The notes under the pieces: generated by a model | What the model was told of the DNA's origin: nothing | What the model saw: the letters and a program-made list of their open reading frames with translations, nothing else | Databases searched by the model: none | Translations under genes and position numbers: made by a program | Assembly (NCBI RefSeq): GCF_002812485.1 | Contig: NZ_CP025003.1 | Span: forward strand, 2,604,001-2,668,000 | Reading direction: 5' to 3' | From: Dickeya fangzhongdai | GTDB lineage: Bacteria; Pseudomonadota; Gammaproteobacteria; Enterobacterales; Enterobacteriaceae | DNA length: 64,000 bases | Part shown: piece by piece, positions 36,650 through 47,851 of the stretch | Position numbering within the stretch: the stretch's first letter is position 1 | Layout of the letters: the number at the start of each line of letters is the position of its first letter

Positions 36650-37771
36650 TCAGTAATGCGCCAGAATATCTTTCAGACCTGGTCCAAACAGGCGGCCACG
36701 CCAGCCGGTTACCATTTCAGGTTCATTCTCCGGCAATGTCAGTTTCCAGTGCCAGTTCAGCAATCGGTTAATCTGCCGCCGGGATGCCAGCAATTCGGCC
36801 GACAATCCGCTTTGCTCCGCACACTGCTGCACCAGCGCCTTGATGTCGCGAAACGCTTTCTTATAACCGGGATAGTCGATCAGATTGACCACCGGCGGCG
36901 GATAATCCGCCTCGCTCAGCGCTGCGGTTTCCGCCACCAGCGCCAGTAGCGTCTTGCCGTGATAACGAATTTCCGGCCCGCTCAACCCCAGCGAATCCAG
37001 CTCGCCAAGCGAACCGGGCAGACAACGGGCCACTTGCCACAGGTTCTCTTCCCGAACAATGAAATTGACCGCACTGTCGCGCTCCCGCGCCTTACTAAGA
37101 CGCCACGCCGCCAGTTTCTGCAAACAGGCCAGATGACGGCCGCGCAGTTGCCAGGCATTGCCAATCTCCCGATACGCCAATTCCGGCGCCAGCACCTCCT
37201 GACGGCGCTGGCACAGTAACAGGCACTCGTCCAGCGCCGCTTCCAACCGGCCCGCGGTACGGGTTTCCTCCACCAGCGTTCTGGCTACCGGCAGCAGATA
37301 GAACACGTCCGCCGCGGCGTACTGGCACTGTTTTTCGCTGAGCGGACGCGCCAGCCAGTCGGTGCGGGATTCGCTTTTATCCAGCGTGACCTGACGGTAA
37401 TCCGCCACCAGCGCGGCAAAACCATAGGACAACGGCTTACCCAGAAACGCCGCCAGAATCTGGGTATCGATGAACGGCGACGGCAGGCAGCCGAACGCAT
37501 TCAGAAACACCTCCAGATCTTCGCTGCCGGCATGCAGAAACTTGGTCACCTGCGGGTTCTGCAACAGCGCGCGAAACGGCGCCCAGTCACCGATCGCCAA
37601 CGGGTCGATCAGCGACAGATTGTCACCGTCATACAACTGAATCAGCCCCAGTTGCGGATAATAGGTGCGGGTACGGACAAACTCGGTGTCCAACGCCACC
37701 TCAGGCACTGCGCACGCCTGCGCGCACACCGCTGATAATCCTTCATCGGTAGTAATCAACTGATAATTCAA
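36650..37771 (-). CDS. rnd: ribonuclease D
   Basis: 373 residues if initiated at TTG 37771 (LNYQLITTDEGL), matching the E. coli protein, which is also known to start at UUG. Upstream in-frame codons up to 37843 encode a non-conserved stretch. DEDD exonuclease motifs: ALDTEFVRTRTYY, SEDLEVF, YAAADVFYLL. HRDC domains follow (WQLRGRHLACLQKLAAWR). It trims tRNA 3' ends in the cytoplasm. The weak start codon probably limits translation. Confidence 0.94.
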   Translation of the reverse strand: MNYQLITTDEGLSAVCAQACAVPEVALDTEFVRTRTYYPQLGLIQLYDGDNLSLIDPLAIGDWAPFRALLQNPQVTKFLHAGSEDLEVFLNAFGCLPSPFIDTQILAAFLGKPLSYGFAALVADYRQVTLDKSESRTDWLARPLSEKQCQYAAADVFYLLPVARTLVEETRTAGRLEAALDECLLLCQRRQEVLAPELAYREIGNAWQLRGRHLACLQKLAAWRLSKARERDSAVNFIVREENLWQVARCLPGSLGELDSLGLSGPEIRYHGKTLLALVAETAALSEADYPPPVVNLIDYPGYKKAFRDIKALVQQCAEQSGLSAELLASRRQINRLLNWHWKLTLPENEPEMVTGWRGRLFGPGLKDILAHY

Positions 37772-37969
37772 AACGGTATTCTCTTGGTTGCGCCCCGGTG
37801 CGGCAACCGCGGCCGGGGCATGGAACATATTCATGGCGGACAATCAACATCACGCGGGTCAGACCGCTCCATCAGGGCAGGTAATGGCTTGACGCGAAAG
37901 GCGATGTTGTCCTGTGGTGCTCAGCAGGCAGGCCCCCACCATACCCGTCATGGCTACCACAGGCAACCT

Positions 37970-39640
37970 TCAGGCGGCTGACTGCTCATTACGCAGCTCA
38001 CGCCGGAGAATTTTTCCCACGTTGGACTTCGGTAACTCGGCGCGGAATTCGAATAGCCGCGGCACCTTATACCCGGTGAGGTTACGACGGCAGTGACTGA
38101 TCAGCTCCTCCACCGTCAGCGAGGGATCGCGGCACACCACGAAAACTTTGACCGCTTCGCCCGACGTTTCGCTGGGCACGCCAATCGCCGCCGCTTCGGA
38201 TACCTTCGGATGGCGCGCCACCACTTCCTCGATTTCATTGGGATAAACATTGAAGCCGGACACCAGAATCATGTCTTTTTTACGGTCGACGATTTTCAGG
38301 AACCCCTGCTCGTCCGCCGTGACAATGTCACCGGTCGCCAGCCAGCCCTCTTTCAGCACGTCGTGAGTCGCGGCAGGCTGCTGCCAGTAGCCGGACATCA
38401 CCTGAGGGCCGCGCACCCACAATTCGCCGGGTTCGCCGGGCGCCACATCCTGACCGTCATCATTGACGATACGCACATCGGTGGACGGCACCGGCAAGCC
38501 GATGCTGCCGCTGTAATGTTGCAGATCATACGGATTTCCCGCCACCAGCGGCGCGCTTTCCGTCAATCCATAGCCTTCCAGCAGATGAATGCCGGTCAGT
38601 TTTTCCCAGCGCTCGGCCACCACCTGTTGCACCGATGCGCCGCCGCCTACCGACAGCCGCAGCGTGGAGAAATCCAGCCGGCTAAACGCGGCGTTATTCA
38701 GCAAGGCGTTGAACAGCGTATTCACCCCGGTAATGGCGGTAAACGGGTAGTGCGTAAGCTCTTTGATCATGCCGGGAATATCGCGCGGGTTGGTGATCAG
38801 CAGGTTTTTTCCACCGATTTCGACAAACAACAGGCAATTCACCGTCAGTGCAAAAATGTGATAGAGCGGCAGCGCCGTCACCACCAACTCCTGTCCCTCC
38901 TGCAATACCGGGCCATAAGCCGCTCTGGCCTGCATCAGATTGGCCTGCATATTCCGGTGAGTCAGCATCGCTCCCTTGGCGACGCCGGTGGTGCCGCCGG
39001 TATATTGCAGGAACGCCAGATCCTGATTGTTCACCTCCGGCTTCACATACGGCATCCGTTTGCCCTGCTGCAGTACCTGACGGAACGAAATGGCGTCCGG
39101 CAGGTGATATTTCGGCACCAGACGCTTGATGTACTTGACCACGAAGTTGACCAGCGTGCCTTTGGCCGGCGCCAGTTGATCGCCCATGCGGGTCAGGATC
39201 ACATGTTTCACCGGGGTGTTGTAAACCACTTTTTCCAGCGTATGGGCAAAATTGGAGACGATAACGATGGCCGAAGCACCGCAGTCTTTCAACTGGTGCT
39301 CCAGCTCGCGCGGCGTATACAGCGGATTGACGTTGACCACCACCAGACCGGCCCGCAGGACGCCGAATAGCGCGATCGGATACTGCAGCAGGTTCGGCAT
39401 CATCAACGCGACGCGATCGCCCTTTTTCAGTTTCAACTGATGCTGCAGGTAAGCGGCAAAAGCGCGGCTGCGCTCCTCCAGCCGACGGAAGGTCATCACC
39501 TCGCCCATATTGATAAAGGCGGGCTGGTCGGCATAACGCGCCACCGCGTGTTCAAACAACTCGATTAGCGAAGCGTAGCGATCCGGGTCAATTTCCGCGG
39601 GGACATCCGCCGGATAACGCGCTAACCAGATTTTTTCCAA
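37970..39640 (-). CDS. fadD: long-chain fatty acid-CoA ligase FadD
   Basis: About 556 residues from TTG 39640 (preceded by GGGAGTG), which aligns with the E. coli start KKVWLNRYPADVP. An ATG at 39673 would add 11 residues. Adenylation motifs: [39 protein letters not shown], and the C-terminal catalytic lysine in GKILRREL. It activates exogenous fatty acids at the inner membrane and is a classical FadR target, so the fadR gene in this window is the likely regulator. I could not point to a convincing FadR operator. Confidence 0.95.
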   Translation of the reverse strand: MEKIWLARYPADVPAEIDPDRYASLIELFEHAVARYADQPAFINMGEVMTFRRLEERSRAFAAYLQHQLKLKKGDRVALMMPNLLQYPIALFGVLRAGLVVVNVNPLYTPRELEHQLKDCGASAIVIVSNFAHTLEKVVYNTPVKHVILTRMGDQLAPAKGTLVNFVVKYIKRLVPKYHLPDAISFRQVLQQGKRMPYVKPEVNNQDLAFLQYTGGTTGVAKGAMLTHRNMQANLMQARAAYGPVLQEGQELVVTALPLYHIFALTVNCLLFVEIGGKNLLITNPRDIPGMIKELTHYPFTAITGVNTLFNALLNNAAFSRLDFSTLRLSVGGGASVQQVVAERWEKLTGIHLLEGYGLTESAPLVAGNPYDLQHYSGSIGLPVPSTDVRIVNDDGQDVAPGEPGELWVRGPQVMSGYWQQPAATHDVLKEGWLATGDIVTADEQGFLKIVDRKKDMILVSGFNVYPNEIEEVVARHPKVSEAAAIGVPSETSGEAVKVFVVCRDPSLTVEELISHCRRNLTGYKVPRLFEFRAELPKSNVGKILRRELRNEQSAA

Positions 39641-39789
39641 AACGTCACTCCCGAGATATTTTTTAAGTGGCATAATCAATCCCAACCCGAGTGATCTGTA
39701 ACAACATTTTAACTCATATTAACAACTGTGAAATTCACAATGTTCAGGTTGAGAAGATGATCACTTATTTCAACTTGTTATCAGTGCCG

Positions 39790-39818
39790 AAAAAAAACGA
39801 GGCGACCCAGGCCGCCTC
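39790..39818 (-). terminator. terminator of the slp-type lipoprotein gene
   Basis: On the minus strand, GAGGCG / CGCCTC with an 8-nt loop followed by GTTTTTTTT. Confidence 0.8.
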
Positions 39819-39856
39819 TATTCACTGTCAGGCTATCGCCTGATTGCTGACGATCG

Positions 39857-40474
39857 TTACTCCGTGACGACAGACTCCACCTGAGCCGGCGCATACCCGT
39901 CGTTCCAGTCCGGGCCCCAACCGGGTCCCCAGACATGACGGTAGCGGCGATCCCACCACGGATCGTAGGCTCGCGGCGGCAACACCACCTGCTGTACCAC
40001 GCGCCAGCGTTTATAGCCCTGCACGTTAATCACTACGTACTGATATGGCCGTTCACCGATTTTACCCTGCTCGGTGCCGCTAATTGGCCCTACCACGGTG
40101 ATCAGCTGGTTTTTGAAATCCACCGGCTCCAGAAACCCATTGACGTAGGCGACCAGACGACCGCCAGACGGCTCGCCCAGTCGCGGCCGGCCGGCATCAT
40201 CCAACGGCAAGCTGACAATCTCCAGCCGGGTGCGATTGGCCTCGTTGCGAATATCGGCAATCCGGCCGCCAAAGCGCGATTCCTGCCCAACGTACAGATT
40301 CGGCGCATTCATCACCCGAATCAGGTCCATCTGCGGCGTGGCCGAGGTCCCACGGATTTCATCCGGTAACGTAACGCAGCCAGACAACACGCTCAGACTT
40401 AGCAACAGCAGTCCGCACAGCCCGGTCCGGCGCAGCCGCATCGACGTTCTATTTCCGAAAGATTGGATAGTCAT
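39857..40474 (-). CDS. yeaY: Slp family outer membrane lipoprotein (YeaY-like)
   Basis: 205 residues from ATG 40474 (start uncertain; in-frame ATGs at 40483 and 40495 are possible). Lipoprotein signal: [22 protein letters not shown] with lipobox LSGC. The mature part matches E. coli Yea[53 protein letters not shown]. The C-terminus is Trp/Gly/Pro-rich. Slp proteins are starvation- or stress-linked outer membrane lipoproteins without a known reaction. It lies between fadD and tsaB as in E. coli. Confidence 0.92.
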   Translation of the reverse strand: MTIQSFGNRTSMRLRRTGLCGLLLLSLSVLSGCVTLPDEIRGTSATPQMDLIRVMNAPNLYVGQESRFGGRIADIRNEANRTRLEIVSLPLDDAGRPRLGEPSGGRLVAYVNGFLEPVDFKNQLITVVGPISGTEQGKIGERPYQYVVINVQGYKRWRVVQQVVLPPRAYDPWWDRRYRHVWGPGWGPDWNDGYAPAQVESVVTE

Positions 40475-40550
40475 CACATACATCCCGCTTGCCATCGTCA
40501 ATTTATGACAGATACCTGACTTAGACTGTAGCCGATGCGATAAGTTGCTG

Positions 40551-41252
40551 TTATTCGCGGCCGGGTAATTTTTTCCACGCTACTTCGTTGCGCAGATAAC
40601 GGGGTTCGGCCTGTTCCACGCTCACCGCACCATCCGACGTCCACAACCGCCACGCCAGCGGCAGCATGTCCTGCGCCTGCGGCAACAGCATATCGGTGTG
40701 ATTCAGGACGATATCGGGATGGCCGATCAAATCCGGATAGGTTTGCCAACCGGTTCCCGCGGTGGCCCAGTCGCCGTTCAGCGATGCCGCCAGTGACTGC
40801 ACCTGAACCGGCGCCAGCACGGCTTCACTCGCCTCGCCGCGCCAGTCGCCCTGTTCGTCGCGCTGGTAGCTTGCCCAATAGACCTCGCCCATGCGAGCAT
40901 CAATGGCGGTCAGCACCCGGCTGGCGCCGGTCAGGCGGTGCGCCCCTTGCGCCAGCGTCGCCAGCGTCGACACGCCGAGCATCGGTAAATCCGCGCCCAG
41001 CGCCAGCCCTTGCGCGATGCCGATGCCGATACGCACGCCGGTGAAGCTGCCCGGCCCGCGCCCGAATGCCAGCGCATCCAACTGGCCGAGCGTCATGCCG
41101 TGATCGGCCAGCAATTGCCGGACCATCGGCAATACCCGCTGGGTATGCTCGCGGGGGCAAACTTCAAACAGGGAATGGATTTCACCGTCATTCCAGAGTG
41201 CAACGGAACAGGCTTCCGTTGCGGTATCAAGCGCTAAAATTCGCGTAGACAT
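40551..41252 (-). CDS. tsaB: tRNA threonylcarbamoyladenosine biosynthesis protein TsaB
   Basis: 233 residues: [14 protein letters not shown] at the N-terminus, [11 protein letters not shown], and [22 protein letters not shown] (about 62-83), all signatures of TsaB (YeaZ). It is the non-catalytic ASKHA-fold partner of TsaD, needed with TsaE for t6A37 modification of ANN-decoding tRNAs. Essential in E. coli. Downstream of yoaA, with a 65-nt gap. Confidence 0.97.
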   Translation of the reverse strand: MSTRILALDTATEACSVALWNDGEIHSLFEVCPREHTQRVLPMVRQLLADHGMTLGQLDALAFGRGPGSFTGVRIGIGIAQGLALGADLPMLGVSTLATLAQGAHRLTGASRVLTAIDARMGEVYWASYQRDEQGDWRGEASEAVLAPVQVQSLAASLNGDWATAGTGWQTYPDLIGHPDIVLNHTDMLLPQAQDMLPLAWRLWTSDGAVSVEQAEPRYLRNEVAWKKLPGRE

Positions 41253-41317
41253 GCCAACCTCAGGCAGGGAGAGAATATTTCAACGGCGCGCATCATAGCA
41301 GCCAGCGCCGGTGACCG

Positions 41318-43237
41318 TCACGGTTTGCGCGTCAGAAAATCGATGGCTTGCCGCAAATCCCGTGTTCTTGGCGCCGGCGGCAGGCTGGTGAGAAACACTT
41401 CGCCATACGGCCTCGTCACCAGCCGGTTGTCGCAAATCACCAGCACGCCGCGGTCTTCCACGTCGCGGATCAATCGGCCGACGCCCTGCTTCAACGTAAT
41501 CACCGCATCGGGCAATTGCACCTCGTCGAACGGGTCGCCGCCGCGCACCCGGCAATCCTCCATGCGCGCCTTGAGCAACGGATCGTCCGGGGAGGTAAAA
41601 GGCAGCTTGTCGATAATCACGCACGACAGCGCATCGCCCCGCACATCCACGCCTTCCCAGAAACTGCCGGTCGCCACCAGCAACGCGTTGCCTGCCGCCA
41701 GAAACTGCGCCAGCAGCTGCGGCTTGCTGGTTTCGCCCTGCACCAGCACCGGCAACGTCAGCGACGCCCGAAACTCGGCGGCCAGGTCGCGCATCATCTG
41801 GTGCGAGGTACACAGCATGAAGCAACGCCCCTGATTGGCCTCAATCAGCGGGCGCAACATGCGCGCCAGTTGTCTGGCCGCGCCGGGTCGGTTGGTTTCC
41901 GGCAGGTAACGCGGCACGCACAATAACGCCTGACTCGCGTAATCAAACGGGCTCGGCAGCAGCAACGTCCGGGCCTGCTCCAGCCCCAGCCGGTCAATGA
42001 AATGCGTAAGCTGATCGTTTACCGACAGCGTAGCTGAGGTAAATACCCAGCAGGCCGGTTTTTCTTTCATTACGTCCCGGAAACGGTCCGCGACTGACAG
42101 TGGCGTCAGCGCCAGCACGAAATGACGCGAGGTGCATTCGTACCAGTAGCTGTAGCCGGGTTGCTGCACGTCCCGCAGCCGCTTCAGCCGGGCACGGTAT
42201 ATGGTCGCGCGTTCAAACGCCGCGTCCAGCAACGCGGAGCGGCCCAGCGACAGCTTGGCGACATCGCAACACAGTTCCAGCGCGTCATCCAGCAACGTCA
42301 GCGACCGCTGCAACATATTATCCGTGACAATGTCACGTAAATTGCCGCGAAATCCCGGGTCGCCCAGCGCCAGACGAAAATCCTGGGTACTCTGGCTCAG
42401 ACGATCGGCGCTTTTCTGTAACTGGCTGGCGTCCCGCACTTCGGTGCGGTAGGCAATCACGATATCTTTGGCGAGGTCCAGCAACTGGCGACTGGAGAGC
42501 TGCTGGCCGAAGTACTGGCTGGCGATGTCCGGGATCTGGTGGGCTTCATCAAATATCACCACGTCGCTGTCGGGGATCAGTTCGGCAAATCCGCTCTCCT
42601 TGACCACCATATCCGCCAGATAAAGATGATGATTCACCACCACCACATCGGCATCCATCGCCCGTCGGCGCGCCTTCACCACAAAGCATTCCTTGTAGTG
42701 CGGGCAGTCGCTGCCGAGACAGTTATCGTTGGTACTAGTCACCAGCGGCCATACCGCGCTATCTTCAGCCACATCGCCGCACTGGCTGATGTCGCCGTCT
42801 TCGGTTTCGGAACTCCAGCCGCGCAGCCTCACCAGTTCGCGCAGCACGTCGCGGCCAAGATCGCCGCCCGCCAGCGATTGCTGTTCCAGTCGTTCGATGC
42901 ACAGATAATTGGCGCGCCCTTTCAACAGCGCCAGCTTACCTTGAAAATTCAGCGCGTTGGCGACAGTCGGTAAATCGCGGCTGTACAGCTGATCCTGCAG
43001 CGCGCGCGAGCCGGTGGAGACAATCACCTTTTTGCCGGAACGCAGCGCGGGCGCCAGGTAGGCGTAGGTCTTGCCGGTACCGGTGCCCGCTTCCACCACC
43101 AGTGGTTTTTTGGCGTCGATCGCCTCCAGCACGGCGGCCGCCATCTGACGCTGCGGTTCGCGCGGCTGGAAACCCCGAATCGCCTGCGCCAGTACGCCAT
43201 CGGTTGCAAAATCGTCGATTGAGCTGTCTGCTGCCAC
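41318..43237 (-). CDS. yoaA: DinG-family ATP-dependent helicase YoaA
   Basis: 639 residues from GTG 43237, preceded by GAGAGG; E. coli YoaA has 636. Walker A EAGTGTGKTYAYL (about 50-62). Four Fe-S cysteines around YLCIERLEQ and NCLGSDCPHYKECF. DEAH box VIFDEAHQ, and motif VI VGRLIRD near the C-terminus. XPD-like 5'-3' helicase that works with the HolC (chi) subunit at stalled forks in E. coli. A longer frame to 43324 is open, but the added residues are not family-like. I saw no LexA box. Confidence 0.95.
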   Translation of the reverse strand: MAADSSIDDFATDGVLAQAIRGFQPREPQRQMAAAVLEAIDAKKPLVVEAGTGTGKTYAYLAPALRSGKKVIVSTGSRALQDQLYSRDLPTVANALNFQGKLALLKGRANYLCIERLEQQSLAGGDLGRDVLRELVRLRGWSSETEDGDISQCGDVAEDSAVWPLVTSTNDNCLGSDCPHYKECFVVKARRRAMDADVVVVNHHLYLADMVVKESGFAELIPDSDVVIFDEAHQIPDIASQYFGQQLSSRQLLDLAKDIVIAYRTEVRDASQLQKSADRLSQSTQDFRLALGDPGFRGNLRDIVTDNMLQRSLTLLDDALELCCDVAKLSLGRSALLDAAFERATIYRARLKRLRDVQQPGYSYWYECTSRHFVLALTPLSVADRFRDVMKEKPACWVFTSATLSVNDQLTHFIDRLGLEQARTLLLPSPFDYASQALLCVPRYLPETNRPGAARQLARMLRPLIEANQGRCFMLCTSHQMMRDLAAEFRASLTLPVLVQGETSKPQLLAQFLAAGNALLVATGSFWEGVDVRGDALSCVIIDKLPFTSPDDPLLKARMEDCRVRGGDPFDEVQLPDAVITLKQGVGRLIRDVEDRGVLVICDNRLVTRPYGEVFLTSLPPAPRTRDLRQAIDFLTRKP

Positions 43238-43442
43238 GCTGCCTCTCTTGTCTGACACTGCTGTCGCCCTGATTCGGCTGGATAAAGGTGGCTGATTATG
43301 CCAAGCCTGCGCGCACGACACCACTTCGGGTCGTGTCTGCCGTCCAGCTCAGGGATCACCTGTTGGGAAGAACTGTGTTAGTCTCTGCGGTTTTAGCGCT
43401 TGTCCCGGCAGGCGCGCAGACTGAAACGAGGAGCCTGACTTC

Positions 43443-43790
43443 ATGTCGATTACCCGCATCAATCCCGACGCACGCTGGTCCGACGCCGTGATCCACAACA
43501 ACACGCTGTACTACACCAGCGTGCCGGAAAATCTGGACGACGACGCCCTCGCCCAGACCGAAAACGCGCTGGCGTCGCTGGACGCCATCCTGCAACAGGC
43601 CGGCAGCGATAAAAGCCGCCTGCTGGACGTGACCATTTTTCTGGCCGATAAAGCTGATTTCGCCGCCATGAACGCCGCCTGGGACGCCTGGGTAGTGGCC
43701 GGCAGCGCGCCGGTGCGTTGCACCGTGGAAGCCAAACTGATGAACCCGAAATTCAAAGTGGAAATCAAAGCGATCGCCGCAGTCGGCTGA
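43443..43790 (+). CDS. yoaB: RidA family reactive intermediate deaminase (YoaB)
   Basis: 115 residues, with AGGAG upstream. The RidA/YjgF trimer fold is recognised by LLDVTIFLADKADFAAMNAAWDAW and the conserved Arg in SAPVRCTVEAKL. Family members hydrolyse enamine/imine intermediates made by PLP enzymes; its placement near the serine dehydratase gene sdaA is suggestive but is also the E. coli order. Divergent from yoaA. Confidence 0.93.
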   Translation: MSITRINPDARWSDAVIHNNTLYYTSVPENLDDDALAQTENALASLDAILQQAGSDKSRLLDVTIFLADKADFAAMNAAWDAWVVAGSAPVRCTVEAKLMNPKFKVEIKAIAAVG

Positions 43791-43838
43791 TCCTGCGCGG
43801 GCGGCGGTTCACGCGCCGCCCGAAAGCCATTATTCCTG

Positions 43839-44030
43839 CTACTCCTGCGAAGAAGCTTCGTCGTCCTCAAAACGCGCCACCACCCGCGCCCCCTGATGAT
43901 TCTGGCGCAGTTCTTCCGCCACCTGCGCGATGGCTTCGCCGCTGCTCATGCCTTCCGCCATCAGCTGTTGTATTCTTTCCACCGCCTGTTGCTGCTGCTC
44001 ATGAGTCAGCGCCGGGATACCTGCAAACAT
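43839..44030 (-). CDS. yoaH: UPF0181 family protein YoaH
   Basis: 63 residues from ATG 44030 ([33 protein letters not shown]), very close to E. coli YoaH. AGGAG lies 7 nt upstream; the open frame continues to 44114 without conserved sequence. Small helical acidic protein of unknown function. It is divergent from pabB. Confidence 0.94.
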   Translation of the reverse strand: MFAGIPALTHEQQQQAVERIQQLMAEGMSSGEAIAQVAEELRQNHQGARVVARFEDDEASSQE

Positions 44031-44176
44031 CATTCTTCTCCTGAAAACCTTTTTATGCCGGCCACGCCAGCGATCCGCCACGGTTTGTGGTACGCTTGCA
44101 CCGCTGTGATGCATGCTGCCGGTTCAGCGTACGGCTGCCGGCATGACCAACGCCGAGAAACTATACCAATACCGCT

Positions 44177-45547
44177 ATGCCGACACCGATAGTCTATCAC
44201 GCGCTCCCGTATCAGCCGGATGCGCTGTTGCGCCTTTTTAGTTCCCTGTCGCGCCAGCCCTGGGCGATGTTGCTTCATTCCGGGTTTGCCGACCATCCTC
44301 ATAACCGTTTTGACATTCTGGTGGCAGAGCCGCGCCTGACCCTGCAGACCGTCGGCGAACTGACCACGATCCAACACGGCGATGCCCGGCAGACCTCCGC
44401 GGAAGACCCGTTTCACCTGCTGCAACAGCAGCTCGATGCGCTGGCGCTGGATGTGCCGCCGCATCCGGATTATCCGTTTCAGGGCGGCGCTCTCGGTCTG
44501 TTCGGTTACGATCTGGGGCGACGGGTGGAGCAGTTGCCGGCCATCGCCGACCGGGATATCGACCTGCCCGACATGGCGGTGGGCATGTACGACTGGGCGT
44601 TGATTGCCGACCATCATCAACAACGCCTGACCCTGGTCGCCCACGGCGATATCGACGCCAGACTGGCCTGGCTCAACGCTCTGTCGCCTGCCGAACCGGG
44701 CGCATTTCGCCTGACCAGCGACTGGCAAGCCAACATGAGCCGGGAGCAGTACGGCGAAAAATTTCGCCGTATTCAGGATTATCTGCGTGCCGGAGACTGC
44801 TATCAGGTCAATCTGGCCCAGCGTTTTCAAGCCGGTTATCAGGGCGACGAATGGCAGGCGTTCCTGACGCTTTCCGCCAGCAACCGGGCGCCGTTTTCCG
44901 CGTTCCTGCGGTTGCCGCACAGCGCGGTGCTCAGCATTTCGCCGGAGCGTTTCCTGTGGCTGCACGATAACCACATTCAGACCCGGCCGATCAAAGGTAC
45001 GCTGCCGCGGCTGCCGGATGCGGATGCCGATGCCCGTCAGGCGCAGCGACTGGCTGCCTCCGAGAAAGATCGCGCCGAGAACCTGATGATTGTCGATCTA
45101 CTGCGTAACGATATCGGCCGGGTAGCGGTGCCGGGCAGCGTGCGGGTGCCGGAATTGTTTGTGGTGGAGCCGTTTCCGGCGGTGCACCATCTGGTCAGTA
45201 CTATCGAAGCGCGATTACCCGCGCAGCAGCACGCCACGGATGTGCTGCGCGCCTGCTTTCCCGGCGGTTCCATTACCGGCGCGCCCAAAGTGCGGGCCAT
45301 GGAGATCATCGAAGAGCTGGAACCGCATCGCCGCAACGCCTATTGCGGCAGCATCGGCTATCTCAGCGTCTGCGGCACGATGGACACCAACATCACCATT
45401 CGTACGCTGATCGCCGCCAATGGCACGCTTTCCTGCTGGGCTGGCGGCGGAATTGTGGCCGACAGCGAAGAACAGGCAGAATATCAGGAAACATTCGACA
45501 AGATTGGCCGCATTCTGCCGTTATTAACCGTATCGACCACGGATTAA
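44177..45547 (+). CDS. pabB: aminodeoxychorismate synthase component I
   Basis: 456 residues. Chorismate-binding fold: the catalytic lysine motif PIKGTLPR, ENLMIVDLLRNDIGRV, FPGGSITGAPKVRAMEIIEELE, and the terminal GGGIVADSEEQAEYQE. With PabA it converts chorismate and glutamine to 4-amino-4-deoxychorismate for folate synthesis. The N-terminal tryptophan-site region (about 30-120) is complete. 15 nt upstream of nudL, a likely operon. Confidence 0.97.
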   Translation: MPTPIVYHALPYQPDALLRLFSSLSRQPWAMLLHSGFADHPHNRFDILVAEPRLTLQTVGELTTIQHGDARQTSAEDPFHLLQQQLDALALDVPPHPDYPFQGGALGLFGYDLGRRVEQLPAIADRDIDLPDMAVGMYDWALIADHHQQRLTLVAHGDIDARLAWLNALSPAEPGAFRLTSDWQANMSREQYGEKFRRIQDYLRAGDCYQVNLAQRFQAGYQGDEWQAFLTLSASNRAPFSAFLRLPHSAVLSISPERFLWLHDNHIQTRPIKGTLPRLPDADADARQAQRLAASEKDRAENLMIVDLLRNDIGRVAVPGSVRVPELFVVEPFPAVHHLVSTIEARLPAQQHATDVLRACFPGGSITGAPKVRAMEIIEELEPHRRNAYCGSIGYLSVCGTMDTNITIRTLIAANGTLSCWAGGGIVADSEEQAEYQETFDKIGRILPLLTVSTTD

Positions 45548-45562
45548 ACAGGGCTGACCGAC

Positions 45563-46186
45563 ATGACCGACGCCACGCTGTTGCCTCTCTCAGACCGCAC
45601 TGACGAATACCATCCTTATGATCTGGACGCGTTTATTACCCGCTTTCAGTTGCAGAGCGCCCCCGATCTGCCGGTCACCCAGCACCACCGGCAGGCAGCG
45701 GTGCTGGTGCCGATCATCCGTCGCCCCGATCCGTGCCTGCTGCTGACCCGCCGCTCGCTTCGTTTGCGCAAACACGCCGGACAGGTAGCTTTTCCCGGCG
45801 GCGCGGCGGACCCGGACGATCATTCGCTGATCGCCACCGCGCTGCGCGAAGCGCAGGAGGAAGTGGCGATTCCCCCGGCATCGGTCCAGATACTGGGAAC
45901 GCTGCCGGCGTTCGACAGCACCAGCGGTTATCAGGTCACCCCGGTGGTCGGTCTGTTGCCGGAGAACACGCCTTTTCATCCCAACGCCGACGAAGTGGCG
46001 GAACTGTTTGAAATGCCGCTGCGGGATGCCTTTGCCCTCCAGCGCTACTATTCGCTGGATATCGAGCGCCGCCAGCAGCATCACCGCGTCTACCTTTCCT
46101 GGTATCGGCAGCAGTTCGTCTGGGGGCTGACCACCGCCATTATCCGCCAGTTGGCATTGCAGGTGGCGACGCCGGAACCGGCGTAA
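45563..46186 (+). CDS. nudL: CoA pyrophosphatase NudL (Nudix)
   Basis: 207 residues. The Nudix box has [23 protein letters not shown] (about residues 75-97), preceded by the CoA-specific UPF0035 signature [21 protein letters not shown]. Predicted to cleave CoA and its derivatives to 4'-phosphopantetheine and 3',5'-ADP. Follows pabB by 15 nt. Confidence 0.94.
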   Translation: MTDATLLPLSDRTDEYHPYDLDAFITRFQLQSAPDLPVTQHHRQAAVLVPIIRRPDPCLLLTRRSLRLRKHAGQVAFPGGAADPDDHSLIATALREAQEEVAIPPASVQILGTLPAFDSTSGYQVTPVVGLLPENTPFHPNADEVAELFEMPLRDAFALQRYYSLDIERRQQHHRVYLSWYRQQFVWGLTTAIIRQLALQVATPEPA

Positions 46187-46419
46187 TCTCCCGGCCAAAT
46201 GTCGAATCTGCCATAAGTTATTTTTCGGCATAACATAACTTTATTTCATGTGAAAAGCCGAATATGGCAGCATACTCTCCACTACAATAGCGCGATCTAT
46301 CGAGTTTTATTCTGGAGCGAGTCGTGTCGTCGGCCATAACGCCAGATAAATGGTGGTATGGCGAGCGATGCCCCCCTCGTTCCCCTATAGTAACAGCAGT
46401 GCCCTAAAGGAGTTTCAGC

Positions 46420-47781
46420 GTGATAAGCGTATTCGACATGTTCAAAATCGGTATTGGCCCCTCCAGCTCTCACACAGTCGGACCGATGAAAGCCGGTAAA
46501 CAATTTGTCGATGAACTGCAACAACGGGATTTGTTGTCTCGCACCGATCGGGTGACGGTGGAGGTTTACGGCTCCCTCGCCCTGACCGGCAAAGGCCACC
46601 ACACCGATATTGCGATTATCCTGGGGCTGGCGGGCAATCAGCCGGATACCGTGGATATCGACGCCATCCCGGCGTTTATCCGGGACGTGGAGCAAACTGA
46701 GCGGTTATCGCTGGCAGGCACGCATGACGTCGCTTTCCCTCGTGAAGGCGGTATGATTTTCCGTGGCGAAAACCTGCCGCTGCATGAAAACGGCATGACG
46801 CTGACCGCCTTTGCCGCCGACCTTCCGCTGTTTCGCCAAACCTATTACTCGATCGGCGGCGGTTTTATCGTCGATGAAGCGCACTTTGGTCAGTCTCAGG
46901 AATCCACTTTCACCGTGCCGCATCCTTACCGCTCCGCGCGGGAAATTCTGGAGCAGTGCAAACAGAGCGGTCTGTCTATCTCCGGCATGATGATGCGCAA
47001 CGAGCTGGCGCTGCATAGCCGTCAGGAGATCGAAGACTATTTCGCCGCCGTCTGGCAGACCATGCGCGCCTGTATGGATCGCGGCATGAACACCGAGGGC
47101 GTGCTGCCCGGCCCGCTACGGGTACCGCGCCGCGCCGCCGCGCTGCGCCGCATGCTGGTGTCCTCGGACAAGCTGTCCAACGACCCGATGAACGTGGTGG
47201 ATTGGGTCAACATGTTCGCACTGGCGGTCAATGAGGAAAACGCCGCCGGCGGGCGCGTGGTCACCGCGCCCACTAACGGCGCCTGCGGCATCGTGCCGGC
47301 GGTGCTGGCCTACTACGATCATTTTATCGAGCCGGTCGGTCCCGGCATTTATCTGCGTTATTTCATGGCGGCTGGCGCGATCGGGTCGCTGTATAAAATG
47401 AACGCCTCGATTTCCGGGGCGGAAGTCGGTTGTCAGGGCGAAGTGGGCGTGGCCTGTTCGATGGCGGCTGCCGGCCTGGCCGAGCTGCTGGGCGCCAGTC
47501 CGGAACAGGTGTGCGTGGCCGCGGAAATCGGCATGGAACACAATCTGGGGCTGACCTGCGATCCGGTGGCCGGTCAGGTGCAGGTGCCTTGTATCGAGCG
47601 TAACGCCATCGCCGCGGTCAAAGCCATCAACGCCACCCGCATGGCGGTGCGTCGTACCACCGAAGCTCGCGTATCGCTCGACAAGGTGATTGAAACCATG
47701 TACGAAACCGGTAAAGACATGAACGCCAAATACCGCGAAACCTCCCGCGGCGGTCTGGCCATCAAGGTGCAGTGCGACTAA
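46420..47781 (+). CDS. sdaA: L-serine ammonia-lyase SdaA, iron-sulfur type
   Basis: 453 residues from GTG 46420 with AAGGAG upstream. N-terminal [19 protein letters not shown] substrate-binding motif. The C-terminal domain has the cysteines of the [4Fe-4S] cluster in [26 protein letters not shown] and LTCDPVAG. It deaminates serine to pyruvate. A 233-bp leader precedes it, and a hairpin (ACGCCGGCG / CGCCGGCGT, 47791-47816) lies between it and the convergent receptor gene. Confidence 0.97.
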   Translation: MISVFDMFKIGIGPSSSHTVGPMKAGKQFVDELQQRDLLSRTDRVTVEVYGSLALTGKGHHTDIAIILGLAGNQPDTVDIDAIPAFIRDVEQTERLSLAGTHDVAFPREGGMIFRGENLPLHENGMTLTAFAADLPLFRQTYYSIGGGFIVDEAHFGQSQESTFTVPHPYRSAREILEQCKQSGLSISGMMMRNELALHSRQEIEDYFAAVWQTMRACMDRGMNTEGVLPGPLRVPRRAAALRRMLVSSDKLSNDPMNVVDWVNMFALAVNEENAAGGRVVTAPTNGACGIVPAVLAYYDHFIEPVGPGIYLRYFMAAGAIGSLYKMNASISGAEVGCQGEVGVACSMAAAGLAELLGASPEQVCVAAEIGMEHNLGLTCDPVAGQVQVPCIERNAIAAVKAINATRMAVRRTTEARVSLDKVIETMYETGKDMNAKYRETSRGGLAIKVQCD

Positions 47782-47851
47782 CCAAATACAACGCCGGCGA
47801 GTTCCCCCGCCGGCGTGACGCTACCCGTTAAAAAAGCGCTGGCGACCGCCA

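Noticed and set aside
40102..40308. Frames opposite or alternative to the slp-type lipoprotein gene.
   Set aside because: Overlap a well-supported lipoprotein gene and lack motifs.
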